Shown here one piece after another: positions 18,294 to 26,503 of a stretch of 64,000 bases of DNA. The translations under genes and the position numbers were made by a program. Origin of the DNA: CAYTBN01 sp964542165 (GTDB taxonomy: Bacteria > Myxococcota_A > UBA796 > UBA9615 > CAYRNR01); contig CAZITQ010000003.1 of assembly GCA_964542165.1 (NCBI GenBank), positions 1 to 64,000 of the forward strand. Reading direction: 5' to 3'. The first letter of the stretch is position 1. Every line of letters starts with the position of its first letter. Under the pieces are notes generated by a model. The model made no database searches. It was not told the origin of the DNA and was given only the letters and a program-made list of their open reading frames with translations.

Positions 18294-19073
18294 ATGCCCC
18301 CCCGCCCCCTCCCCGGACAGCGGACCGAGCTCCTGGGCCTGCCCGTGCATGCCCACGACCTGTCCTCGCTGCTGGCCACCGTCGACCGGAGGGGGGGGGG
18401 GGGGGGGGGTAACAGGTGGCCCTACGCCAACGTCCACACGGTCAACACGGCCCTGGAACAGCCCGACGTGGCCCGGTTCATGCGCAGCGCGGACCTGATC
18501 TACTGCGACGGCAACGGCATCCGGCTGGGGGCCTGGCTGGGGGGGCAGCAGCTGCCGCCGCGGATGACGGGGGCCGACTGGATCGCCGACCTGGGGCGCC
18601 TGGCGGCGGACCGGGGATACCGCCTGTTCTGGCTCGGGGGAGCGGAGGGAGTGGCCGAGGCCGCGGCGCGGCGGCTGACCGAACTCGCGCCCGGGTTGGC
18701 TGTCGCGGGGACCCACCACGGCTACATCGACAAGCGAGGCCCGCAGACCGACGCCGTCGTCGACCAGATCAACGAGTCCGGCGCCGACATCGTGCTGGTG
18801 GGCTTCGGCACGCCGCTGCAGGAGCGCTGGATCGCCGAGCACCGGGATCGACTGGACGCGCCCGTGGTGTGGGCCCTGGGGGCCACCGCGGACTTCCTGT
18901 CGGGTCACGTCTCCCGGGGACCGGCCCTGTTGCACCAGCACGGCGCCGAGTGGCTGGCCCGACTGCTGGTGGACCCCAGGCGGCTGTGGCGCCGGTACCT
19001 GATCGGCAACACGCGCTACCTGACGCGGGTCGCGGCGGACCGCTGGGCGCACCGGAGAGGGGGCCGACGGTGA
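18294..19073 (+). CDS. WecG/TagA/CpsF-family glycosyltransferase with internal poly-G tract
   Basis: The protein has 259 aa. Family landmarks are VHTVNTAL, LIYCDGNGIRLG, GADIVLVGFGTPLQERWI and ALGATADFLSG. These enzymes add a sugar to a lipid-linked acceptor at the inner membrane face. Near the N-terminus an in-frame G19 run encodes six consecutive Gly between VDRR and NRWPYAN. Any change of length not divisible by three would abolish the protein. No strong ribosome binding site precedes the ATG. The TGA overlaps the GTG of the HAD phosphatase gene. It belongs to the polysaccharide locus. Confidence 0.88.
   Translation: MPPRPLPGQRTELLGLPVHAHDLSSLLATVDRRGGGGGGNRWPYANVHTVNTALEQPDVARFMRSADLIYCDGNGIRLGAWLGGQQLPPRMTGADWIADLGRLAADRGYRLFWLGGAEGVAEAAARRLTELAPGLAVAGTHHGYIDKRGPQTDAVVDQINESGADIVLVGFGTPLQERWIAEHRDRLDAPVVWALGATADFLSGHVSRGPALLHQHGAEWLARLLVDPRRLWRRYLIGNTRYLTRVAADRWAHRRGGRR
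18391..18409 (+). repeat. G19 homopolymer inside a glycosyltransferase gene
   Basis: Nineteen consecutive G lie within codons ~33-39 of the WecG-type gene and are in frame as given. Such tracts can mediate slipped-strand phase variation of surface sugars. They are also a common place for sequencing and assembly errors, and other long G or C runs occur at 47-79 and 25767-25781. Confidence 0.85.
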
Positions 19074-19786
19074 TCTTCCTGTTCGACATCGACGGCACGC
19101 TGCTGCTCAGCGGAGGGGCCGGCCGGACCGCCATGTCGGCCGCCTTCGACGCCCACCTGCCCCGCCCGGGTGCCATGGACGGGGTGAGCTGCGCCGGCAA
19201 GACGGACCCCGTGATCCTCGAGGAGGCCTGCAGCAAGGTGCTGGGACACGGACCGGACGCGCCCCTGATCGAGCGCTTGCACGAGACCTACCTGGCACAC
19301 TTGCCCGCGGCCCTGCGGGACAACCCCAACTTCCGGCTGATGCCCGGCGTACCCGAGGTCCTGCAGACCCTGGCCCGCCGCAAGAACTGTCACCTGACGG
19401 TGGCCACGGGCAACATCGAGGCCGGGGCGCGGATGAAGCTGGCGCGGGCAGGGCTCGACCGCTGGCTGCCGCTGGGCGGATACGGCGACGGGGTCTTCCA
19501 GCGCGTGGAGATCCTCCACCGGGCGATCCGCGAGGTCCGCGACACCCACGGCGAGCAGGCGGCCGCGCCCCCCTGGATCGTGGTGGGCGACACGGTGCGC
19601 GACATCGAGGCCGCCCGCGAGCTGGGGGGACACGTGGCCGTGCTCGCCGACACCACCACCTCCCGTGACCGGCTGGTGGAGGCGGGCCCCGACCTGGTGA
19701 TGGACGACCTGCGGGAGCTGCTACCCTGGAGCCGCCGCCTGGCGCGCCGGGCGCGAACGGACGCCACAGGAGGGACCCATGCCTGA
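19070..19786 (+). CDS. HAD-superfamily phosphatase
   Basis: The protein has 238 aa and a GTG start that overlaps the preceding TGA (GTGA). Motif I is FDIDGTLL with the nucleophile Asp, motif II is TVATGN, and motif IV is IVVGDTVRDIEAAR. This matches phosphoglycolate-phosphatase-like cytoplasmic HAD hydrolases that act on small phosphate esters. Its place after a glycosyltransferase gene suggests a sugar phosphate substrate, but sequence does not settle that. The gene overlaps the next start by 8 bases. Confidence 0.85.
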   Translation: MIFLFDIDGTLLLSGGAGRTAMSAAFDAHLPRPGAMDGVSCAGKTDPVILEEACSKVLGHGPDAPLIERLHETYLAHLPAALRDNPNFRLMPGVPEVLQTLARRKNCHLTVATGNIEAGARMKLARAGLDRWLPLGGYGDGVFQRVEILHRAIREVRDTHGEQAAAPPWIVVGDTVRDIEAARELGGHVAVLADTTTSRDRLVEAGPDLVMDDLRELLPWSRRLARRARTDATGGTHA

Positions 19787-20498
19787 CCAGAATCAACTGG
19801 ACGACGTGTACGGGGTAGACGACGAGCCCAGCGGCGGGCGGTGGAAGGGCTGCCTGCTGGGCGGCTGCATCGTCTCGCTGGTGCTGTGCGTCCTGGTCTG
19901 CTGCGGCGGCCTGATCGCGCTGCTCTTCATCTGGAAATACCTGGTGGCGCTCATCCTGGGCTACTTCGTGGCCGGCGATCCCCTCCCCGCCCCCACCGAT
20001 CGCTGGGACGACGCCCAGGTGGCGGCCGTGGAACAGCGCGTCACCGAGGAGCTCGAGCAGAACCGGACCCTGACCCTCAGCGGCGAGGAGCTGGGCCAGT
20101 GGGCCGCCCACGAGATCGACGACCCCCAGCTCACGGTGTTCCACGTGCGCGTCGACGACCAGGACCGGGCCTCCCTGGACCTCTCCTACCAGCTCGATCC
20201 CACCCAGCAGCAGTGGATCAACATCCACGTCCAGGGCGAGGTCGAGATGGAGGACGGCTGGTTCACCGAGTTCGTGATCCACGAGATGGACCTCGGCGAC
20301 ATCGACCTGATCCAGCAGGCCTCGGGTCAGGACATGACCGCCGAGGCCAACCAGAACCTGGCCCAGCAGCGGGCCCAGGACCCCAAGGTCGACCAGACCA
20401 TGGACTGGATCGAGCACCTGGAGTTCGACGACGGCCAGATCCAGATCACCTTCACCGAGGAGGGGATCGAGGATCTGAAGTCCGAGGGGAAGCTGTAG
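19779..20498 (+). CDS. Single-pass membrane protein of unknown function
   Basis: The protein has 239 aa. A short soluble N-terminus leads into a Cys-rich hydrophobic region (GCLLGGCIVSLVLCVLVCCGG), then a second hydrophobic stretch. An acidic, Gln-rich soluble domain of about 170 residues follows, probably outside the cytoplasm. No family is recognised. It overlaps the HAD gene and is the last gene of the plus-strand set. Only 6 bases separate it from the convergent metalloprotease-like gene, and no terminator is visible between them. Confidence 0.7.
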   Translation: MPDQNQLDDVYGVDDEPSGGRWKGCLLGGCIVSLVLCVLVCCGGLIALLFIWKYLVALILGYFVAGDPLPAPTDRWDDAQVAAVEQRVTEELEQNRTLTLSGEELGQWAAHEIDDPQLTVFHVRVDDQDRASLDLSYQLDPTQQQWINIHVQGEVEMEDGWFTEFVIHEMDLGDIDLIQQASGQDMTAEANQNLAQQRAQDPKVDQTMDWIEHLEFDDGQIQITFTEEGIEDLKSEGKL

Positions 20499-20504
20499 GA
20501 ACGA

Positions 20505-22130
20505 TCACCGGCGGCGGCGGATCCCAAGCAGGCCGAACAGGGCGAGCAGAGCGGTCGCTGCCGGAGCGCGACGACCGTCCATCCGACAGTCGCAGCCGGT
20601 GCCCTCCTCGTCGCCGGCGCCCCCGGTGTCGTCGTCGTCGTCATCGTCGTCGTCGTCGTCGTCATCGGCGATGGCGTCGCCGCATGAGGCCGAGTAGGTG
20701 TAGGGCACGCCGCCCTGTCCCGGGTCGGCCCCCGAGTCGCCGAGCACCGAGACCGCCAGGACCGCCTCGGTCACCGCGCCGCCGAAGTCCGCGACCTCGG
20801 CCGTGGCGATGCCGTTGGGGTCCACGGAGAGCTCCTCGAACCAGACCTGGCCCCCCTCGGTGGTCAGCAGGGTCACGCCCCAGGTGATGGCCTGGCCGGC
20901 GTTCTCCACCTCGCCGTCGAACATCAACTCCAGGGTGTCCGCCGTCGCCGGCGGCTGGAAGCGGATGAAATTGGAGCCGTATGCCTCGGGCAGGTACTGG
21001 TCCGGCGCGCCGTTGACCGGGTAGCTGTCGTGGGCCGTCATCCACACGTCGTCCAGCACGTCGGACTCCTCGAGACCCCCGCTGGCCAGGGCCACGGCGA
21101 ACGCGGCGAAGGCCTGATCCAGGGAGCTGCCCACGCCGGTGAGGTAGAGGTCCATGGCCGCGAGGGTGTCGTCGTTGTACGCGCACTGTTCCCAGGTGGC
21201 GACCACCGCGGTGGCGCCACCGTAGTTCTCGGCCAGGAACATGGCCCACAGGACGTTGCCGTACTCGTGCCACCCGTCCTCGAACGCCAGCGCCTGCTCC
21301 GGGTAGTCCAGCCACCCGCCGTCGTTGGTGTACTCCAGGTAGCCGTTGACGTCGTCGAAGACCAGATCCTCGGCCCAGGTCGCGGTCGCCTCCATCCAGA
21401 AGTCGCCGGCCCACCAGTTGTAGCCCGACTGGATCCCGTGCTGGAACTCGTGGGCCGCGGTGATCTGGGCCGACCCGGTGTGGTCACCGGTGAAGCTGTA
21501 GTCGGCGTGGACCACCACGTACGGGCAGTCCGTTTCGTAGTGATCCGCGTACCCGTAGACGTCGTCCTCGATCTCGGGCACGTCGTCGCCGGTGCTGCCC
21601 ATGTAGACGTCGAAGTAGTACTGATCCGTGCACGGGGGCATGGCGAAGCCGGTCTGGTCCACCTCCACGTCCCAGGCGGTCTCGAAGTAGCCCAGGTAGT
21701 CGTCGATGGTGCCCTGGGGCACGCCACCGTCGTTGCCCACGATCACCGAGAAGTTGTCCGATGAGTAGGTGTCGTAGCGCAACGGAGTCGGTTCGAGGAG
21801 GTCCTCGATCTGCGCCAGGTTGGCCTCGCTCAGCCACGGCGCGGCCTTGCGGGCCGCGCGCACCATCGGGGTGCCGCAGCGCACCGGTCGTTCCTCGTCC
21901 GCCGGTGCCACCAGCACCGAGGGGATCCGGGAGCGGTCCGTGACCCGGAACAGCCGGTACATCACGTACTGCTCGTGATCGATGGCGCCGTCCTGGTAGG
22001 CCGCGTCGATTCGCTCCAGCGTGGTCGTGGGCCGCAGCGGGATCGCCGCCGCGCCGCCCGCGAGCCAGACGGATAGGACGGCCGCGCACAGGGCCAGCGT
22101 CAGGGTGCGATGGGTTCCAGCAGTGGCCAT
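20505..22130 (-). CDS. Secreted metalloprotease-like protein with poly-Asp linker and MYXO-CTERM signal
   Basis: The protein has 541 aa. The ATG at 22130 has a very good ribosome binding site (GGAGGTGATC directly upstream) and opens a signal peptide. The HEFQH motif at residues 227-231 follows ITAA and precedes a DFWMEATATWAED segment, the same arrangement as in the product of 4892-6319. The C-terminus has 13 consecutive Asp, then TGCDC, a hydrophobic helix and IRRRR, a typical MYXO-CTERM surface-sorting signal. It is likely a cell-surface or secreted zinc protease. A 15-bp hairpin separates it from the upstream HD-GYP gene. Confidence 0.82.
   Translation of the reverse strand: MATAGTHRTLTLALCAAVLSVWLAGGAAAIPLRPTTTLERIDAAYQDGAIDHEQYVMYRLFRVTDRSRIPSVLVAPADEERPVRCGTPMVRAARKAAPWLSEANLAQIEDLLEPTPLRYDTYSSDNFSVIVGNDGGVPQGTIDDYLGYFETAWDVEVDQTGFAMPPCTDQYYFDVYMGSTGDDVPEIEDDVYGYADHYETDCPYVVVHADYSFTGDHTGSAQITAAHEFQHGIQSGYNWWAGDFWMEATATWAEDLVFDDVNGYLEYTNDGGWLDYPEQALAFEDGWHEYGNVLWAMFLAENYGGATAVVATWEQCAYNDDTLAAMDLYLTGVGSSLDQAFAAFAVALASGGLEESDVLDDVWMTAHDSYPVNGAPDQYLPEAYGSNFIRFQPPATADTLELMFDGEVENAGQAITWGVTLLTTEGGQVWFEELSVDPNGIATAEVADFGGAVTEAVLAVSVLGDSGADPGQGGVPYTYSASCGDAIADDDDDDDDDDDDDTGGAGDEEGTGCDCRMDGRRAPAATALLALFGLLGIRRRR
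20628..20666 (-). repeat. Trinucleotide repeat encoding 13 Asp
   Basis: Thirteen consecutive Asp codons (eleven GAC, two GAT) form the linker before the C-terminal sorting signal of the metalloprotease-like protein. Copy-number change would alter spacer length only. Confidence 0.9.
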
Positions 22131-22194
22131 GATCACCTCCCGGGTACGGAGGGCATGGTACCAGCGCCTGGCGAGATTGGGTGCAGAACGAGTG

Positions 22195-22236
22195 GGAGAG
22201 AGGGTGCGTGGCCTGCGAGAAACGCACCCTCTCTCC
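22195..22236 (-). terminator. 15-bp perfect hairpin downstream of the HD-GYP gene
   Basis: Arms 22195-22209 and 22222-22236 are fully complementary (15 bp) around a 12-base loop. The hairpin lies 28 bases past the HD-GYP stop, in the reading direction of that gene. There is no T-run after the hairpin on the minus strand, so it may act with Rho or as an RNA-stability element. Confidence 0.6.
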
Positions 22237-22263
22237 ACTCTCAAAAAAAGACGCTATCGAACA

Positions 22264-23472
22264 TCACCCCTGGGTAGACGATTGAACCCCAGGGGATCGG
22301 GACCTCTCTTCCAGCAGCTTGCGCAGCGTGCGCAGCCGTTTGCCGTTGCGGCGGTACCGCTCCACGACGACCTCGTGTGTCTCGTCGACAGACCCGAGCG
22401 CAGGCTCCTCCTCATCGATGTAGCGCGCGGCTACATCGCGGAACTCGGTCTGGACTCGCACGAAACCCTCGTACATGGTCGGATCGAAATGGGATCCCGC
22501 TCCCTCCTCGATGATGGCGCACGCCTTCTCGTGGGAGAACGGTTCCTTGTAGGGTCGCTTGGACGTCAGCGCGTCGTACACGTCGGCCAGGGCGACGATC
22601 CGCGCCGACAGCGGGATGTCGTCCTCCTTGAGGCCGAAGGGGTAGCCGTCGCCGTTCCACTTCTCGTGATGGCAGTAGGCGATGTCCCGCCCCATCTGCA
22701 GGAATGAACGGTAGTGCAAGCGGGACTCGATCTGCCGCAGCGTGTCCCCGCCGATGACGCTGTGGGTCTTCATCACGCGCCACTCTTCCGCATCCAGCTT
22801 GCCCGGCTTGAGCAGGATGTGGTCGGGCACGCCGACCTTGCCGATGTCGTGCAGCGGCGCCGAGCGCCACACATCCCACACGTATTCCTCGGTGATGTAC
22901 CCGACGTACAGCGGATGGTCCGCGATCGCGGTCGCCAGCAGGCGGGAGTACTCGGCCATCCGCTCCAGGTGATTGCCCGTATCCGAGTCGCGGGACTCCA
23001 CGAGCTTGGCCAGGCCGAAGATCGCCACGTCCTGGGTCTCGCGGATCTGTTCGTCGGGGGCGTTGGCCGCCTGGAAGATGTGGTCCTCGAGGAAGCGGAT
23101 TCTCCGCTGCAGGGTGGTGCGCTCACCGCTCCAGCGCAGGGCGTTGAGCAGGTCGCTGTCTCCTACCTCGAGCGAGGCCATCCCGCCCTTGCTGTCCGGC
23201 GCCAGGGGCGTGCCGTTGCGGCGGACCAGCAGGGACAGGTCGGGGTTGATCTTGCGCAGGGTGACCCGCAGCTCCTCGGCCGTCCTCGGGTCGAGGCCGC
23301 TGGCCAGGACGACGTCGAGGGGGGGTTCGGTGCGCGCGAGCACCGAGCGGGCATCGTGACTGCTGCGGACCGTGGTGACCGTGTGACCCTCGGCTTCCAA
23401 GGACCGGACGAGTCCGTCGTCCTCGTGTCCCTTGGTCTGTACGAGCAGCACCTGTTGGCGGCTCTGGGCCAT
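22264..23472 (-). CDS. HD-GYP domain protein with degenerate receiver domain
   Basis: The protein has 402 aa. Residues 1-115 resemble a response-regulator receiver fold but lack an Asp at the usual phospho-acceptor strand (DVVLASG), so classic phosphotransfer is doubtful. A linker helix leads into an HD-GYP domain: HD at 208-209 (LHDIGKV), HHEKWNGDGYP with GYP at 276-278, and DVYDALTSKRPY. HD-GYP proteins typically hydrolyse cyclic di-GMP. The gene is preceded by a sigma-28-like promoter, which links it to flagellar gene expression. A c-di-GMP phosphodiesterase role is well supported by motifs but not proven. Confidence 0.9.
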   Translation of the reverse strand: MAQSRQQVLLVQTKGHEDDGLVRSLEAEGHTVTTVRSSHDARSVLARTEPPLDVVLASGLDPRTAEELRVTLRKINPDLSLLVRRNGTPLAPDSKGGMASLEVGDSDLLNALRWSGERTTLQRRIRFLEDHIFQAANAPDEQIRETQDVAIFGLAKLVESRDSDTGNHLERMAEYSRLLATAIADHPLYVGYITEEYVWDVWRSAPLHDIGKVGVPDHILLKPGKLDAEEWRVMKTHSVIGGDTLRQIESRLHYRSFLQMGRDIAYCHHEKWNGDGYPFGLKEDDIPLSARIVALADVYDALTSKRPYKEPFSHEKACAIIEEGAGSHFDPTMYEGFVRVQTEFRDVAARYIDEEEPALGSVDETHEVVVERYRRNGKRLRTLRKLLEERSRSPGVQSSTQG

Positions 23473-23525
23473 TGCTGTCCTCCCGCGCCCGCTTCTTGCG
23501 GCGCGTCAAGCGACTCACATAGGGG

Positions 23526-23552
23526 TTATCGTCGAGAAGCGATCGAACTTGA
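23526..23552 (-). promoter_or_regulatory. Sigma-28-like promoter for the HD-GYP gene
   Basis: On the minus strand TCAA (23552-23549), 15 bases, then GACGATAA (23533-23526). The -10 octamer is identical to that of flagellin 2, and the spacer length is canonical. The -35 has one mismatch to TAAA. It lies 54 bases before the ATG, similar to the flagellin promoters. Confidence 0.6.
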
Positions 23553-23581
23553 TGGGAGGAATGAAAAAAACCCGGACGGGC

Positions 23582-24934
23582 TCAGGAGTCGGTCGTGCGG
23601 CGTGCCAGGATGAACGAGATGGTGTGGCGCTCGACCCGGCGACCCAGGGTGGAGACGAGGCCGTCCACCTCCCCCTCCTCGGGGATCTGGAGCAGGGCCG
23701 GTTCCACCCCGGCGTCGTCCGCCAGGAACTTGCGGGTCGCCACGGCGCGACGGCGGGTCAGCTGGACGTTGTACTCCCGGCCTCCGCCGGGATCGCCGTG
23801 CCCCAGGACGACCACACGCCCGAGCTCGGGGTGGTCGTTGAGGTAGGCACCCACCGCCCGGAGGATCTCCTCCGACTCGCCGGTGAGCTCGGTCTCACCC
23901 TCGCGGAAGGCGACGGGGGTCGCGAGCAGTACCTCGATGTAGTCGCCGTCACCGCGGACCACCGCGCTCTGGGGCAGGACCACCACGGGTAGGGGGGCTC
24001 CGCCGGTCTCCACGTCCGGGAGCTCGGCCACCGCGGGCTGGGATTTCTTGAGCAGGCGGAACAGGTCGACCTGGAGGCCGAAACGCACGTCGGGGGTCCC
24101 GTACCCCGGCGCGGCGCCGAACCCCAGTAGAGCACCGACAGCGACGCCCTCGGCGGCCACGAAGTTCCCACCGAGACGCAGCTCCATGGGATTGTCCCAG
24201 CGCACGCCTTCCACCTCGCCGGCCCACGCGGCCGACACGCGCCAGCGCTCGTGCAGGCGTACTTCCACCCCCAGGCCGTAGGTGAACGCGGATCCCGCGG
24301 TCATGCCCGACCACTCGGCTGGAGGTCGGAATCGCGCCCCCAGGGAGGACACCACCCGCACCGGACCGGGCCGGGTCTCGATGCCGATGGAGGCCAGCCC
24401 TTCGACCACACCCGAGGAGGCGAAGGCCGCTCGCATGCCGGTCGGCACCTGCAGCGCCGGCCGCAGGACCATGCCCACCGGGAATCGGTCGGCGTCCAGG
24501 ACGCGGAATGCGCCTCCGAACCGCAGGTCCCCGGGTCCCCAGGCTCCGATGGGCGTGTCGGGATCGGGCCACCATCCGGACTGGTAGGCCACGAACGGCA
24601 TCCCGGCCCACACCGAGATCCCCTTGCCCAGGGCCACCGCCAGGGTCGCCTCACCACCGATCCGGTCCCGGATCACCGGGTTCTCCCGTTCCGTGTCGGA
24701 GACCAGCAGGATCGGAGCGTGTTCTCCCTGGAACAGGAAGGAACCGCGGAGGGTCATCGCCGGATCGACGGTGGCTCCGCCGACCCCCAGGACGCCCCCG
24801 GGCAAGGGCTCCACCCGGTACCGCATGGAGTCCAGGGTCGGCCCGCTGGCGGCCCCGGCCGACCCGGCGATCGCCAGCGCCACCCCCAGGGCGAGGACCC
24901 ACGGGAGCGCCCCGCTCCGCTCGCGTCGACGCAT
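23582..24934 (-). CDS. Outer-membrane OmpA-domain protein with N-terminal barrel-like region
   Basis: The protein has 450 aa. A signal peptide is followed by about 270 residues rich in alternating hydrophobic strands, likely a beta-barrel. A C-terminal OmpA-like peptidoglycan-binding domain follows, with VAFREGETELT, VVVLGHGDPGG and YNVQLTRRRAVATRKFL. It could tether the outer membrane to the cell wall. The ATG at 24934 overlaps the TGA of the upstream gene (TGATG). A T7 run follows the coding end on the minus strand at 23570-23564 after a weak GC-rich stem, a possible intrinsic terminator. Confidence 0.82.
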   Translation of the reverse strand: MRRRERSGALPWVLALGVALAIAGSAGAASGPTLDSMRYRVEPLPGGVLGVGGATVDPAMTLRGSFLFQGEHAPILLVSDTERENPVIRDRIGGEATLAVALGKGISVWAGMPFVAYQSGWWPDPDTPIGAWGPGDLRFGGAFRVLDADRFPVGMVLRPALQVPTGMRAAFASSGVVEGLASIGIETRPGPVRVVSSLGARFRPPAEWSGMTAGSAFTYGLGVEVRLHERWRVSAAWAGEVEGVRWDNPMELRLGGNFVAAEGVAVGALLGFGAAPGYGTPDVRFGLQVDLFRLLKKSQPAVAELPDVETGGAPLPVVVLPQSAVVRGDGDYIEVLLATPVAFREGETELTGESEEILRAVGAYLNDHPELGRVVVLGHGDPGGGREYNVQLTRRRAVATRKFLADDAGVEPALLQIPEEGEVDGLVSTLGRRVERHTISFILARRTTDS

Positions 24935-25931
24935 CACTTCATCTCCCCTCGTCCGCGGTGGGCGATGGGCCCGTCGTCGGACTCCTCGTGGGCCCCTGGG
25001 GACAGCTCCGGCAGGGGCACCGCGTCGAGCATCCGGATCGTCACGCTGTCCGTGTCGGTCACCGACTCGTCGGGCCAGGATGTGGTCGCCAGCACCAGGG
25101 ACGGGTCAACGCCCACGATCTGGGCCACCAGCCTCCGCAAGCGCGCGGCTCGGCGCTGGGCCAGGGAGGCCTCCTCGGCGCTGCCGTGGACCTCGGCGCG
25201 GCCGATTCCGTCGGGCCCCTCGGTCCTCGCCAGCCGCTCCCGCGTGGCGGGCGACGCCCCGGCCGAGCCCCGACGCATGCCGGCGATGCCCACATCCACC
25301 CGAACGGAGCCGCCCACGGCGAAGCGGCTGAGCCACAGCCGGAGCACCTCCAGTCCGTCGTCCCGCAACTCGTGGCTGCCCTCGTGGAAGAGCAGGTCGT
25401 GGTCGAAGTGTCCCACCACCGACTCCGCCGCGGGTCCCACGGATCCCGAGTCCACGACCCGATCGCCGATGCAGATCCGGTCCCTGGGCAGGCCGTCGTC
25501 GTCCAGGGCCGGGAGCTCGAAGGGTGGCCCGGTCACCATGTGCCCGACGGCCCAGCCGTTTTCACCGAATCCGACCACCTTGACCCGTCCGGACTCCATC
25601 CAGACCGGATCGTCGCGGAAGGCCGCGTCACCGCGGACCGCGGGCACCCGACGGTAGGCGATGAGGATGCTCCCCAGCTCCACCGCGTCGAGCCCCCGTA
25701 CGTCCAGGTGGTAGACCGGATCCTCCCCGGCGTCGGGCGCCCCCGCCGGGGATCCGCGGGTGTAGACCCCCCCCCCCCCCCGCGCGGCCCCCGCGCCGCC
25801 GGCGAGGGGGTGGTGAGCCGCTACCGGGGGTGCGCCGCGGGGCCGGGCCGCTCTACCACGACCCGCGGCTCGGCCGCCGCTCCGATCGGGCAGGTGACGA
25901 GACAGAGCCAACCCAGCAACAAGCGTCTCAC
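24934..25931 (-). pseudogene. OmpA-like exported protein, frame broken near the N-terminus
   Basis: A GTG at 25931, with GGAGGT nine bases upstream and overlapping the previous TGA (GTGA), opens a signal peptide (RRLLLGWLCLVTC...GAAA). This frame stops at 25821-25823. The rest of the protein continues in another frame down to 24934, ending in a domain like OmpA (LLFHEGSHELRDDGLEVLRL, AQRRAARLRRLV, VGVDPSLV). One missing base, or two extra, in the G/C-rich stretch 25824-25900 would restore one frame. A C15 run lies just downstream at 25767-25781. A sequencing error is at least as likely as a true pseudogene. Confidence 0.6.
25767..25781. repeat. C15 homopolymer
   Basis: Fifteen C on the plus strand, read as Gly codons in the minus-strand OmpA-like gene. 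It sits in a 90-base low-complexity G/C stretch that also contains the frame break. Length variation here would change the frame. Confidence 0.85.
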
Positions 25932-26503
25932 CTGAACGCTACCTCCACTCCCCCGTGCACGTGCCAGCCCCCCAGGTCCATCCCCTCCTTCGTCCTCCAC
26001 TTGGCCCAGCGGTGTCCCCCCTCCAGCGTGAGGTACAGCCCCTCGAAGCGTGGGTGGGGCGCCATGGAATACGTGGTCTCGGGCGTGAGCAGGATCGAGA
26101 GCCCCCCGCCGATCTGGGCCCCCGGTTTCACCCCGTGGACGAGCTCTCCGGCGGATTCGCGGTAGAAGGTCCACAGCGGTCCCGCCACCACATAGGGGAT
26201 CACCGGTTGATGGAGCTCGACCTCCAGCCGCCCTTCGATCCGCAATCCGAAGGTACCCAGCTGCATGCGCGCGACATCCGTGGACGGCAGGGCATCCTCC
26301 TTGAGCAGGGCGGTACCCTTTCGCCAGCTGTACGAACCCTGGAGGCCGATCCCCACGGCGGGGAGGGGCCGCACGACCACCTGGGCCCAGATCTGAGGGG
26401 CCCCGGGTTTCGTGTAGACCGTCTCGACCTCGGGGGACCGGGTGCCCGACCAACCCCCGCTCAGGGTCAGGGCGACGCAGAGCAGCTCGGGCCAGCCACT
26501 CAT
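25928..26503 (-). CDS. Outer-membrane beta-barrel-like protein of unknown function
   Basis: The protein has 191 aa. It begins with a short signal-like hydrophobic segment. Repeated amphipathic strands follow (IWAQVVVRPLPAVGIGLQGSYS, GLRIEGRLEVELH, GLYLTLEGGHRWA) and it ends on HGGVEVAFR, with the terminal aromatic typical of barrels. No specific family is recognised. Its ATG overlaps the PilZ gene stop (ATGA) and its TGA overlaps the next GTG, so the four genes are translationally chained. Confidence 0.65.
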   Translation of the reverse strand: MSGWPELLCVALTLSGGWSGTRSPEVETVYTKPGAPQIWAQVVVRPLPAVGIGLQGSYSWRKGTALLKEDALPSTDVARMQLGTFGLRIEGRLEVELHQPVIPYVVAGPLWTFYRESAGELVHGVKPGAQIGGGLSILLTPETTYSMAPHPRFEGLYLTLEGGHRWAKWRTKEGMDLGGWHVHGGVEVAFR

